The notes: a model not told the origin generated them from the letters alone. A stretch of 64,000 bases of DNA from Williamsia sp. 1135 (GCF_002095395.1 NZ_MJEI01000105.1:1-64000), one strand, 5' to 3'; positions 16,347 to 24,917 are shown, counted from the stretch's first letter. Made by a program: numbers and translations.

Positions 16347-17759
16347 ATGGATGCCAATGAGATCCGCAGTGCCTATCTCACGTTGATGACCGAACGCGGC
16401 CACACCGTGATTCCCCGCGCACCGCTTGTGCCCAAAGACGACCCGACCACGCTGTTCACAGGCAGCGGAATGCAGCCACTGCTCAAGTATCTGCTCGGCG
16501 CCGAACATCCCGCGGGGAAGCGACTTGCGGACTCGCAGACGTGCCTGAGGTCGCAGGACATCGAAGAGGTGGGCGACAATCGGCACACCACGTTCTTCGA
16601 GATGCTCGGGAACTGGAGTCTCGGCGACTACTTCAAGAGTGAGCAGATTCCGCTGTTCTGGCACTTCCTCACCGAGATCGTCGGTCTCGACCCGAATCGC
16701 ATCTATGTGACCGTGTTCTCGGGTGACCCCGAGAACGGGATCCCGCGCGATGACGAGAGTGCCGACATCTGGACCGAATTGTTCACCAAGGCGGGGGTTT
16801 CCGCCGACCGGGTGGTGCTGCTGACCGAAGAACACGGCAACGAGGTCGGTAATCAGGGCGCGCGGATCGCGTACTACAGCGACAAGAACTGGTGGTCGCG
16901 GTCCGGTGGACCGGAGACGATGCCGGTCGGCGATCCCGGCGGACCCGACAGCGAGGTCTTCTACTACTTCCCGCAGGTCGAGCACGACACCGCGTTCGGG
17001 AAGTACCCACATCAGAACTCCGACGGTGGGCAGTACATGGAGATCGGCAACTCGGTCTTCATGCAATACGCCAAGACGGTGGAGGGCTTCGCCGAATTGC
17101 CCAAGCTCAACGTCGATTACGGCGGTGGCCTCGAACGGATCGCGGCCGCGTCGATCGACAGTCCTGATGTGTACCGGATCAGTCTGCTGTGGCCGATCGT
17201 GCAGAAGATCGAGGAACTGTCCGGGGTCGGGTACGACGACAACACCGTGGCGATGCGGGTCATCGCCGACCACATCCGTGGCGCGGTCTTTCTCGCGGTG
17301 GACGGCGTGGTGCCGTCGAACAAGGAACAGGGATACGTGATGCGTCGGCTGGTGCGTCGAGCGATCCGGTTCGCTCACCAACTCGGCGTCCAGGACAAGC
17401 TGCTGACGCAGCTCGTGCCGGTGGTCGCGGACCTATACACCGACGCCTACCCGGAGGTCGCCGAGCGCCGCGAGAACGTGATCGAGGTGCTGGAGAAGGA
17501 GGAGCGGTCATTCCGTCGCACTCTCGGCAAGGGTCTGCGCGAACTCAAGCGGCTCGGCAAGACCGGTGAGACGGTGACCGGCAAGGATCTGTTCAAATTG
17601 TCCGACACCTTCGGGTTCCCGGTCGAGTTGTCTGCCGAGGAGGCCGTGACCCGTGGGCTGCCGATGACCGTGAATTGGCGGGCGGAGTTCGATGCGGAGA
17701 TCGAGGCACAGCGTGCTCGTTCGCAAGCCTCAACGAAGCTCGGGGCCACCGCCGACTGA
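16347..17759 (+). CDS. Stand-alone alanyl-tRNA synthetase catalytic and tRNA-recognition unit (AlaRS without editing or C-Ala domains)
   Basis: The 470-aa protein covers only the first half of AlaRS (normally 870-900 aa). It has the N-terminal class II catalytic domain (EIRSAYLTLMTERGHTVIP, LFTGSGMQPLLKYLLG, motif 2 TFFEMLGNWSLGDYFK, motif 3 DYGGGLERIAAA) and the helical acceptor-stem recognition domain (DHIRGAVFLAVDGVVPSNK, GYVMRRLVRRAIRF, LSDTFGFPVELS). It ends at the boundary where the editing domain would begin, so it looks like a natural domain protein, not a broken gene. E. coli AlaRS truncated at about residue 461 still charges tRNA-Ala, so activity is plausible. It converges on a DUF2254/MprF-like/esterase operon with a 30-base tail overlap. 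A second, full-length alaS is expected elsewhere. Confidence 0.85.
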   Translation: MDANEIRSAYLTLMTERGHTVIPRAPLVPKDDPTTLFTGSGMQPLLKYLLGAEHPAGKRLADSQTCLRSQDIEEVGDNRHTTFFEMLGNWSLGDYFKSEQIPLFWHFLTEIVGLDPNRIYVTVFSGDPENGIPRDDESADIWTELFTKAGVSADRVVLLTEEHGNEVGNQGARIAYYSDKNWWSRSGGPETMPVGDPGGPDSEVFYYFPQVEHDTAFGKYPHQNSDGGQYMEIGNSVFMQYAKTVEGFAELPKLNVDYGGGLERIAAASIDSPDVYRISLLWPIVQKIEELSGVGYDDNTVAMRVIADHIRGAVFLAVDGVVPSNKEQGYVMRRLVRRAIRFAHQLGVQDKLLTQLVPVVADLYTDAYPEVAERRENVIEVLEKEERSFRRTLGKGLRELKRLGKTGETVTGKDLFKLSDTFGFPVELSAEEAVTRGLPMTVNWRAEFDAEIEAQRARSQASTKLGATAD

Positions 17760-19103
17760 CGGCGACTGGCTGCCCGACTCCGACCCCAGGCCCTGTGGGT
17801 CGGCGACGCTGGCGAGGCGGATGTCGAGGTCGGTCTTCCACTCCGCCCGGACCTGCTGGTCGAGGGCGGCGAGCCGCTCGACCAATGGAGGATGCTGCGC
17901 CGGTGGTGTGCTGGCCTGAAGCGTCAGCAAGAGCGCCCGCAGCCTGCGCTGGACCTGCGTCGTATTGGTGCTGAAGTGCCGGATCTCGTCGGTGGCGAGG
18001 GACACGTAGTCGTTCCAGGTCCGCCGGTAGCCGTGCACCCGCGACAACACCTCCAGGGTCCGGTCGTTGCGTACCCGCGGGGCGAGGAGAAGCAGCAGGT
18101 CTTCGAGGTGGTCGATGGCCTGGACGGCGCGGCCCGGGTCGTTGATGGCGGGGGACAGGGCTTTGAGGGCGACGTCCACGATGGCCTGCAGTGCCGCAGA
18201 GGGACTGACCGCCGGCCGGTGGGCGTCGCCGAAACACATGGTCGCCAGGAGCTGCCGCTGCCTGATCTCGCTCAGGTCGTCCGAGTCCCCATACACCGCG
18301 AACAACGGAGCCTCGTAGGCGACGAAGTCACCGATGCGGGGCAAGACGTCGAGTTGCACGCCCCAACGCGTCCCGAGCCGCTGCAACTGCGGCAAATTGA
18401 TGGCCACGAGTACGCGGCCCTTGCTCGGCAGCCGCCGCAGCCGCACAAGGGTCATCGGGGCGTCGGGATCGATCGTCCCGTAGGGGGCCGGCGCCGCGAC
18501 GGCTCCGGCGGTCGGATCCGAGGACGCGTCGATGAACGTCCGCTTGATCGTCCTGTGCCCTTCATCAGCGATCCAGCGAAGCAACCTGGTGGAATTGAGG
18601 ATTCGGCCGACCTTGCTGACCAGCACCACGAACATGATCGCGCTCGCCACCGCGAGGAAGAGCGCGAACGCACCCGACGCGATCGGTGCCCGGTTGTCCT
18701 CCGACGCCATGTCGGAGGCGACGATCAGCGAGTAGACGAACGTCGCCAGGAAGAGTCCGTTGGACCATCGCATGATCGGATCCTGCTGCAGGACAGGGAC
18801 CACCCGCACCGAGACCTGGGTCGCACCGAATTGCATCGCCAGGGTGGTGGCGGTGAAGACGAGACCGGTCAGGGTGATCATCCCGCCCGCGATAGCGCTG
18901 AGCAGCGTGGCCATGGTTCCGGTGTCCACGGTCTCGGACTCTGTCGCGTTGTCGATGGCGCCGAAGACACCGGTCATCACCACGGCGAGGAAGATCAGCA
19001 TCACGGGCAGTCGCCAGATCCGTACAGAGCCCAGCCGGCGCTTGGTCCGGCGCCACCGCGCCCAGTCGGTGATGAGCCTGCCGAGATCGGCGACCGCCCG
19101 CAT
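17730..19103 (-). CDS. DUF2254 family membrane protein
   Basis: The 457-aa protein has four predicted helices in the N-terminal 170 residues (VMLIFLAVVMTGVFGAI, LSAIAGGMITLTGLVFTATT, LFLATFVYSLIVASDMA, FALFLAVASAIMFVVLVS). A large cytoplasmic region follows with the DUF2254 signatures FGATQVSVRVVP, IVDVALKALSPAINDPGRA and VHGYRRTWNDYV. Function is unknown. It starts nine bases after the MprF-like gene and belongs to the same leftward operon. Its 3' end overlaps the opposing AlaRS-like gene by 30 bases. Confidence 0.8.
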   Translation of the reverse strand: MRAVADLGRLITDWARWRRTKRRLGSVRIWRLPVMLIFLAVVMTGVFGAIDNATESETVDTGTMATLLSAIAGGMITLTGLVFTATTLAMQFGATQVSVRVVPVLQQDPIMRWSNGLFLATFVYSLIVASDMASEDNRAPIASGAFALFLAVASAIMFVVLVSKVGRILNSTRLLRWIADEGHRTIKRTFIDASSDPTAGAVAAPAPYGTIDPDAPMTLVRLRRLPSKGRVLVAINLPQLQRLGTRWGVQLDVLPRIGDFVAYEAPLFAVYGDSDDLSEIRQRQLLATMCFGDAHRPAVSPSAALQAIVDVALKALSPAINDPGRAVQAIDHLEDLLLLLAPRVRNDRTLEVLSRVHGYRRTWNDYVSLATDEIRHFSTNTTQVQRRLRALLLTLQASTPPAQHPPLVERLAALDQQVRAEWKTDLDIRLASVADPQGLGSESGSQSPSVGGGPELR

Positions 19104-19111
19104 CGCTGCGG

Positions 19112-21247
19112 CTATTCCCTGGTGGTCGCGAGTTTGATCATCTGACCGGGCGTGGCGTTCGGCAGGTAGGCACGGGTGAGCGCGACTCCGATGCGCGGTA
19201 GGTCACCCTCGTCCCGGAAGCACATGTACACCGGTTCGTAGCGAGGCTGGAACTTCATCTTGAACGCGTGCAACGACCGGAAGCCGTAGAACGGCTCCAT
19301 TGCCGCACCCATCATGTCGAGCATCCGGTCCATCGCCACCACCTCGCTGGTGTCGTCCTCGGCCCGTGCGAGCGGTGCCCCCGACAACGAGAGGATCTCG
19401 GCGCCCTCGGCTTTGAACGCGAGAGCGGAACTGGCGATGAGGAACTCGATGCACGACCGGAAGCCGTCGTCGCGGCGTCGCATCACGTCGAGGGTCCAGC
19501 CGCGCATGGTGTCTCCGCTACCGAAGACAGGCAGCCACGACAACACTCCGTGCACCGACCCGGTGTCGTCGATGGCCAGGGCCACCCGGACCTCGGGGTC
19601 GAGGGCCTCCTCGACACTGCCGAGCGTGAAGCCCATCTCAGGTAGGCCCTTGTCACCCACCCACTCTTCGGAGATCGCCCGCACCTGGGCCACGACTGCG
19701 AAGGGTTCGTCTTTCAAGGTCGTGAGTCTGAAGGTGATGCCCTCCTTCTTCGCCCGGTTGAGAGCCGATCGGATGTCTTGCCAGGGTTTGCCTTTGAAGG
19801 CCAGCGTCGGCAGGTCGATGATCGTGTCCTCGGCGATTTGCAGGGTTCGCCAGCCCATGTCGCGGGCGATGGAGGCGGTGGCCTCACTGACGGAGAACCA
19901 GCACGGGATTCGCGCGCTGTTCTCGGCCATGTCGGTGAACTCCCGAATGGTCTCCTCGAGTTTCTCGGGTGCGCAGACGGGATCGGCCAACGCGAGAACT
20001 GTGCCGGCGGGACGCTGGTAGCCGATCACACCTTCGCCGTCCTTGGTGAACGCGTACTGGTTGTTCTCCCAGGTGATCATCCAGCTCATGGTGCTGCCGC
20101 CGTACTTCTTCAGGAGGCTGCGGACCTGTTCTGCGGGATTCGAACCACCCATGCCCGCCATGGCTTTCCGGCTGTTCAGCGGGACCATGAACGCATAGCG
20201 GCCACCGAACAAGAGGGTCAGCTCGACGATCCAGAGCAGCCCGGTACCGACGGTGACGGCGCCCTTGCCTTCGAAACTCGAGGTGATCACGGCAATGAGG
20301 ACCAGGACCAGCAGGGCGATGTACAGCAGGCCGTAGACAACGGTGACCCACCAGGCCCATTTACGGCCTCGGCGGAGTTGGTCGGCGATGAGCAATACGA
20401 TCAGGACGCTGACTATCGAACCCCAGCTGAGGCTGTCGTTCGAGTCCGTCGGCCCGAACGGCCCGTCACCTGGGAACACCGCGACCGCGATGTTGACGAC
20501 TCCGATGAGAACCAGTCCGATGAAGCTGATCATCCGGATTTCCTGGCGCGTACGAGGCATGACGCCGGACTCGCTCTTGCTGAAGAACCGCTCGCCGATG
20601 ATCAGCATGACCACCACCGCGATCAGGTGGGTCACGTCCGCCAGCTTGCCTTCGAACAGGAACGAGATGGCCACGTAGGCAAGGAGAACTGCCCGGACCC
20701 GTAGGCGCCAAGGCGACTTCAGGGTGGCGCTGGCGGCGGCGATCGCGGCGACGATGGCGGTGGTGACACCCACGTCGCGCACCTCAGCGAGGTGATCGAC
20801 CCAGGCCCAGCTCGTCGGGCGGAAGATCGCGATGAAGGCGATGGCACCGAGCACACCGATGAGCTGACCCGCGATGGTGACGATCGCGACCCTGACCGTG
20901 CCAAGGAGCCATTCACTCCAGCCCACGACGATCGCGAACAGAAGGGTGATGAAGAGGTAGCTGAGCGGACTGGACTTGAACAACATGCCCGACAGGGGAG
21001 TCCACCATTTGCTCTCGGTCAGCGGTGGGTAGCCGTACGCGATGTCGTTGAACCAGCTCTTGTCGCCGACCGTCTCCCACAGGGCGCCGGTGACGATGCC
21101 GATGACGATGATCGCCACGACGACGGTGGTCGTGAACGGTACTTTGCGCGCGGTCCAGCTGATGGCACCGAACACCTTCGCGAGAGGCGATGGGGCCGCC
21201 GCCGGCTCGGACGGGGGTGCCTCGCTGGGGGTGTCGGTCGTGCTCAT
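19112..21247 (-). CDS. MprF-like aminoacyl-tRNA-dependent lipid transferase (DUF2156/LPG synthase C-terminal domain) with rhomboid-like membrane domain
   Basis: The 711-aa protein has an N-terminal membrane region (about residues 35-360) and a soluble GNAT-type LPG_synthase_C/DUF2156 domain (about 375-700). Diagnostic segments of the latter are WENNQYAFTKDGEGVIGYQR, NRAKKEGITF, EEWVGDKGLPEMGFTLG and the C-terminal FYGFRSLHAFKMKFQPRYEP. Such domains move an amino acid from charged tRNA to membrane lipid, lowering negative surface charge. The first six helices look rhomboid-like (WTPLSGMLFKSSPLSYLF, then GVLGAIAF) but the catalytic GxSG region reads GVTT, so a protease function is unlikely. The nearby AlaRS-like unit suggests alanine as donor amino acid; that is inference. 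Confidence 0.8.
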   Translation of the reverse strand: MSTTDTPSEAPPSEPAAAPSPLAKVFGAISWTARKVPFTTTVVVAIIVIGIVTGALWETVGDKSWFNDIAYGYPPLTESKWWTPLSGMLFKSSPLSYLFITLLFAIVVGWSEWLLGTVRVAIVTIAGQLIGVLGAIAFIAIFRPTSWAWVDHLAEVRDVGVTTAIVAAIAAASATLKSPWRLRVRAVLLAYVAISFLFEGKLADVTHLIAVVVMLIIGERFFSKSESGVMPRTRQEIRMISFIGLVLIGVVNIAVAVFPGDGPFGPTDSNDSLSWGSIVSVLIVLLIADQLRRGRKWAWWVTVVYGLLYIALLVLVLIAVITSSFEGKGAVTVGTGLLWIVELTLLFGGRYAFMVPLNSRKAMAGMGGSNPAEQVRSLLKKYGGSTMSWMITWENNQYAFTKDGEGVIGYQRPAGTVLALADPVCAPEKLEETIREFTDMAENSARIPCWFSVSEATASIARDMGWRTLQIAEDTIIDLPTLAFKGKPWQDIRSALNRAKKEGITFRLTTLKDEPFAVVAQVRAISEEWVGDKGLPEMGFTLGSVEEALDPEVRVALAIDDTGSVHGVLSWLPVFGSGDTMRGWTLDVMRRRDDGFRSCIEFLIASSALAFKAEGAEILSLSGAPLARAEDDTSEVVAMDRMLDMMGAAMEPFYGFRSLHAFKMKFQPRYEPVYMCFRDEGDLPRIGVALTRAYLPNATPGQMIKLATTRE

Positions 21248-21353
21248 CGGCGCCTTTCGTTCGTTGCCGGACCTGCGAGCCGTGACTCGCTGTGCGGGGT
21301 GAGTATGCGAGCGGTGTGCGGAATGTCGCTTGTAAACAGAATTATTGCCTAGT

Positions 21354-22640
21354 TCACGGCAAACCCAGGCGTTTGCCGAGCCATGGCATCTCGAGTTTGA
21401 GTCCAGCCGACCACACGGCGAACGAATGCCCGCCCGGAACGGTATCGAAATGAACGTCCATTCCTGCCGCCTGCGCTGCCTGGAACACCTGGGTCAGGCC
21501 CGGCCGGTACTCGGCATCGTCCTTACCGACGACGAACGCGCCTGCGACTCCGGGGAACTGCTTCGTCTTCATGATGTCCATCGGATTGACGGCGGTGAAC
21601 TTCGCCGAGTCGCCCCCGAAGGCCTGGTCGACGGTGCGTTTGCGATCACCGAGCGTCGGCTCGAGCTGCCCGGACATGTCGAGGAACGTCGGGTAGATCT
21701 CGGGGTAGTTGGTGGTCATCTGAAGCGAACACGTGCCGCCGTAGGAAAGCCCGCCGATCGCCCAGGCCTTGGGGTCGAAGTCGACCTGCAGGTTTGCCTT
21801 GGTCCAGTCCGGGACGTCCTTGGCGAGGTACGTGGCCACGTTGCCGAGTTTCGAGTCCATACAGAGCGGATTGGCGAGTTCGTCGCCGGTGGCGTCGGCG
21901 ACGACCACGATAGGGGACAGTCCCTCGTTGGCGCCGGCATATTGATCCATGGTCTGGGTGAGTCGACCGCCGACGAGCCAGTCCTCTGGCGAGCCGGGCT
22001 GCCCGGCCATCAGGACCAGGACCGGAAGCAGTGGCCGCGGTTCGGTGAAGTACGCGGGCGGCAGGTAGATCTTGGCGGGCCGGGCGTTGAAGTTCGAGGT
22101 CGCGCCGGGGATCGGGGCGGTGATGACGGCGCCCTCGGCGGGAAGACTGCTCGGCTTCTTCCATTGACTCAGTTCGACGGTCTTGATGTCGTTGTTGCGG
22201 GCCTCCTCGAGGGAGATCGTCTTGACGTTGTTGATCCCGAACACAGACCCCACCGTCGGGTACTCGCTGAAATGCTCGTTGATCTGCGAAAAAGCCATCG
22301 TCACGGCGAAGACGGTGGCCAGCACCGTGATGATCCGGCCGAAGACGCCGCTACCCCGGATCAGCCGGGGGACGAGCAGGAGGATCGCGAACACTGCGAG
22401 TCCGCCCCAGATGTAGCAGTTGAGCGGTATCGGGTCGGCGAACAGTTTCCACACGTCTTCGATGAGCCACTTGGCCAGGACCACCAGCAGTATCGACACG
22501 ACAGCCGCAAGGGGGACCACGTACAGGAGGTACACCTTCTGGAACAGCAGGACCAGCCACGCCAGTCCCAGGATTCCCAAGATGAGAATGGCCCACGGCA
22601 CCCAGCCGTCGAGCACCGATGTTTCCCACAGCCAGTTCAT
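21354..22640 (-). CDS. Membrane-anchored esterase (putative esterase/mycolyltransferase-like fold)
   Basis: The 428-aa product begins with four hydrophobic helices (residues about 12-130) followed by an extracytoplasmic alpha/beta-hydrolase domain of the PF00756 esterase type. The nucleophile motif is AIGGLSYGGTCS, an acidic residue is likely in VVGKDDAEY, and the catalytic His is in VPGGHSFAVW. Membrane-anchored or exported esterases of this fold include antigen 85 relatives. It is the first gene of the operon with the MprF-like protein (106-base gap). Aminoacyl-lipid hydrolases paired with aminoacyl-PG synthases are known (PA0919/PA0920 of Pseudomonas aeruginosa), so it may reverse or remodel the lipid product. 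A ribosome site gaaggacacc precedes the ATG. Confidence 0.8.
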   Translation of the reverse strand: MNWLWETSVLDGWVPWAILILGILGLAWLVLLFQKVYLLYVVPLAAVVSILLVVLAKWLIEDVWKLFADPIPLNCYIWGGLAVFAILLLVPRLIRGSGVFGRIITVLATVFAVTMAFSQINEHFSEYPTVGSVFGINNVKTISLEEARNNDIKTVELSQWKKPSSLPAEGAVITAPIPGATSNFNARPAKIYLPPAYFTEPRPLLPVLVLMAGQPGSPEDWLVGGRLTQTMDQYAGANEGLSPIVVVADATGDELANPLCMDSKLGNVATYLAKDVPDWTKANLQVDFDPKAWAIGGLSYGGTCSLQMTTNYPEIYPTFLDMSGQLEPTLGDRKRTVDQAFGGDSAKFTAVNPMDIMKTKQFPGVAGAFVVGKDDAEYRPGLTQVFQAAQAAGMDVHFDTVPGGHSFAVWSAGLKLEMPWLGKRLGLP

Positions 22641-22771
22641 TGGTGTCCTTCGGTGCCCTTGATCGTCGACGAGCCTGCAGGAAAAAGGTACCGGCTATCA
22701 GCGCGGAATACCTGGTTACAGAAGGGAAATGGCGCAATTGCCGACGATGCCGTGACCTGGCTGAGACGCAC

Positions 22772-22803
22772 AAAAAACGTCCACCGGAATTCGGTGGACG
22801 TTT
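22772..22803 (-). terminator. Intrinsic terminator upstream of the esterase/MprF-like operon
   Basis: A 12-bp perfect stem (22775-22786 with 22792-22803) around a 5-base loop is followed on the minus strand by six Ts (22777-22772). It is well formed for leftward transcription, yet lies 130 bases before the leftward esterase start. It therefore terminates a separate small transcript or acts as a leader attenuator. Confidence 0.75.
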
Positions 22804-22835
22804 GACGCCGACGGTGGTGGATCACTGACCACCAG

Positions 22836-22931
22836 TGGTGGAGGACATACGGATCGAACGTATCGATGGCGTCCCAACCGACGCATCCCCCTCGACTCCC
22901 GCGGGGTCTCACCCGTGAACTCCAAGAGTTC
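22836..22931 (-). ncRNA. Possible structured RNA with tRNA-like T-arm and CCA end
   Basis: Read on the minus strand, 22863-22847 forms a perfect T-arm: 5-bp stem atacg/cgtat with loop ttcgatc, and G53/C61-type closure. It is followed by a 7-base acceptor-like strand gtcctcc, then A and CCA (22839-22836). Upstream are a hairpin resembling a long variable arm (22887-22865, stem gatgcgtc with a one-base bulge) and a 6-bp hairpin (22931-22917, gaactc-ttg-gagttc). A matching 5' acceptor strand ggaggac and normal D and anticodon arms were not found, so it is not a complete canonical tRNA. It may be a tRNA remnant, a tRNA-mimic sRNA or a leader. The terminator 33 bases further on supports transcription. 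Confidence 0.35.
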
Positions 22932-23037
22932 GCTCACTGTAGCCCACAACTTCATTTCGTGTCATCTCGAATCACGAACTTCGTGCAGACGTTTGGAGAT
23001 TCTGTCCTGCCGAAGTCGGCAAGTACCCTGTAGCACT

Positions 23038-24900
23038 ATGTGTGGAATCGTCGGATACGTGGGCAAACGCGATGCTCTCGAGATTGTTGTCGAGGCACTG
23101 CGACGGATGGAATACCGCGGGTACGACTCGGCCGGCGTCGCAATTCTCGACGGGTCCGGACACACCGCGGTGGAGAAGAAGGCCGGGCGGCTCGAGAATC
23201 TGGACAAGGAACTCGCCACCCTCGGCCGAGACGCGTTCGCCGGTACGACCGGCATGGGACACACCCGATGGGCCACCCACGGTCGTCCGACCGACCGCAA
23301 TGCCCATCCTCACACCAGCATTGACGGCAAGATCGCGGTCGTCCACAACGGGATCATCGAGAACTTCGCCGCGTTGCGCGGGGACGTCGAGCAGGCCGGT
23401 ATCGAGTTCAGCTCCGACACCGACACAGAAGTCGCGGTCCATCTGATGGCCCTCCAGTACGCGTCGGGCCCTACCGCGGGTGACTTCGTCGGCAGCGCCT
23501 ACGCAGTGCTGGGCCGGCTCGAAGGCGCATTCACGCTCGTCTTCACCCACGCCGATCACGCGGACACGATCGTCGCCGCCCGGCGGTCGACACCGCTGGT
23601 CGTCGGGGTCGGGGAGAACGAGATGTTCGTCGGGTCGGACGTCGCCGCGTTCATCGAACACACCCGGGAAGCGGTGGAGCTCGGTCAAGACCAGGTGGTG
23701 GTGATCACGGCCGATACCTACAAGATCACGGACTTCACGGGCAATGTCGAGCCCGGCAGGCCCTTCCACATCGACTGGGACCTCGCCGCCGCCGAGAAGG
23801 GTGGCTACGACTACTTCATGCTCAAGGAGATCGCCGAGCAGCCGCAGGCGCTCGCCGACACCCTGCTCGGGCACTTCGAGAACGGGCGGATCATCCTCGA
23901 CGAGCAGCGCCTGACCGATGAGGATCTGCGCGACATCGACAAGATCTTCGTCGTTGCCTGCGGCACCGCCTATCACGCCGGACTACTGTCGAAGTACGCC
24001 ATCGAGCACTGGACGAGGCTTCCCGTCGAGGTCGAACTGGCCAGCGAGTTCCGGTATCGCGACCCGGTTCTCGATCGCTCGACCCTGGTCGTCGCCATCT
24101 CGCAGTCGGGTGAGACTGCGGACACCTTGGAGGCGGTGCGGCACGCGAAAGAGCAGAAGGCTCGTGTCCTGGCGATCTGTAACACCAACGGGGCCCAGAT
24201 CCCGCGCGAGTCCGACGCGGTGCTCTACACCCACGCCGGGCCCGAGATCGGCGTCGCCTCGACGAAGTGCTTCTTGGCGCAGATCACCGCGACATACCTC
24301 GTCGGGCTGGCACTCGCGCAGGCGCGCGGAACCAAGTACCCGGACGAGGTCGCCCGGGAGTTCGCTGCCCTCGAGTCAATGCCTGCCGCTGTCGAGAAGG
24401 TGCTCGAGACGGTCGAACCGGTTCGGGAATTGGCTCGCTCTCTGAGCGCCAGCCCCACAGTCCTCTTCCTGGGACGACACGTGGGTTACCCGGTGGCACT
24501 CGAGGGTGCGCTCAAACTCAAAGAACTGGCATACATGCACGCCGAGGGATTCGCTGCGGGCGAGCTCAAGCACGGTCCCATCGCCCTGATCGAAGACAAC
24601 CTCCCGGTCATCATCGTCATGCCGTCGCCCACCGGCAGAGCGGTGCTGCATTCGAAGATGGTCAGCAACATCCGCGAGATCCAGGCACGTGGTGCGACAA
24701 CCATCGTCATCGCCGAGGACGGCGACGACACGGTGCTCGACGTCGCTGACCACCTGATCCGGATCCCGCAGGTGCCCACCCTGCTGCAGCCTCTGGTGTC
24801 CACCGTGCCACTTCAGGTCTTTGCCGCCGCGGTCGCCCAGGCCAGGGGTTACGACGTGGACAAACCGCGAAACCTGGCCAAGTCCGTCACCGTCGAATAA
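23038..24900 (+). CDS. glmS: Glutamine--fructose-6-phosphate aminotransferase (isomerizing)
   Basis: The 620-aa enzyme makes glucosamine-6-phosphate from fructose-6-phosphate and glutamine. The ATG at 23038 is fixed by the catalytic Cys immediately after Met (MCGIVGYVGKRDA), the N-terminal nucleophile of the glutaminase domain (1 to about 235). Two SIS domains follow, with VACGTAYHAG, ISQSGETADTLEA, EIGVASTKCF and the C-terminal PRNLAKSVTVE. It feeds GlmM and ultimately peptidoglycan and arabinogalactan precursors. Two downstream genes lie in the same direction, nnr after 17 bases. Confidence 0.98.
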   Translation: MCGIVGYVGKRDALEIVVEALRRMEYRGYDSAGVAILDGSGHTAVEKKAGRLENLDKELATLGRDAFAGTTGMGHTRWATHGRPTDRNAHPHTSIDGKIAVVHNGIIENFAALRGDVEQAGIEFSSDTDTEVAVHLMALQYASGPTAGDFVGSAYAVLGRLEGAFTLVFTHADHADTIVAARRSTPLVVGVGENEMFVGSDVAAFIEHTREAVELGQDQVVVITADTYKITDFTGNVEPGRPFHIDWDLAAAEKGGYDYFMLKEIAEQPQALADTLLGHFENGRIILDEQRLTDEDLRDIDKIFVVACGTAYHAGLLSKYAIEHWTRLPVEVELASEFRYRDPVLDRSTLVVAISQSGETADTLEAVRHAKEQKARVLAICNTNGAQIPRESDAVLYTHAGPEIGVASTKCFLAQITATYLVGLALAQARGTKYPDEVAREFAALESMPAAVEKVLETVEPVRELARSLSASPTVLFLGRHVGYPVALEGALKLKELAYMHAEGFAAGELKHGPIALIEDNLPVIIVMPSPTGRAVLHSKMVSNIREIQARGATTIVIAEDGDDTVLDVADHLIRIPQVPTLLQPLVSTVPLQVFAAAVAQARGYDVDKPRNLAKSVTVE

Positions 24901-24917
24901 GGGCGCGACCACAGACC

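Larger units (their letters stand above)
22641..23037. other. Intergenic region between the esterase operon and glmS, with structured elements
   Basis: This 397-base divergent spacer holds no convincing coding region. From left to right it contains the esterase leader (22641-22770), a minus-strand intrinsic terminator (22772-22803), a tRNA-like 3' module and further hairpins (22836-22931), then a set of ttcgtg/cacgaa repeats (the perfect inverted pair cacgaa-c-ttcgtg at 22973-22985, with further copies near 22956-22978) close to the glmS start. No glmS ribozyme was recognised by eye. The glmS promoter must lie in the right part. Confidence 0.7.

Noticed and set aside
16347-17759. A broken alaS pseudogene
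   Set aside because: It ends at a natural domain boundary with an intact frame and normal coding character, and no remnant of the editing domain follows.
22836-22931. A complete tRNA gene (Ser/Leu or Sec type) on the minus strand
   Set aside because: The T-arm, acceptor 3' strand and CCA fit, but there is no 5' strand pairing with gtcctcc, no acceptable D-arm and no anticodon stem with a 7-base loop.
22887-22931. T-box-like motif (gggtgagaccccgcggg) in the esterase/MprF leader
   Set aside because: The resemblance to the T-box core AGGGTGGNACCGCG is partial, with no recognisable stem I specifier loop; order relative to the terminator is not convincing.
22804-23037. glmS ribozyme upstream of glmS
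   Set aside because: No ribozyme core was recognised, and the hairpin and T-run point to leftward transcription.
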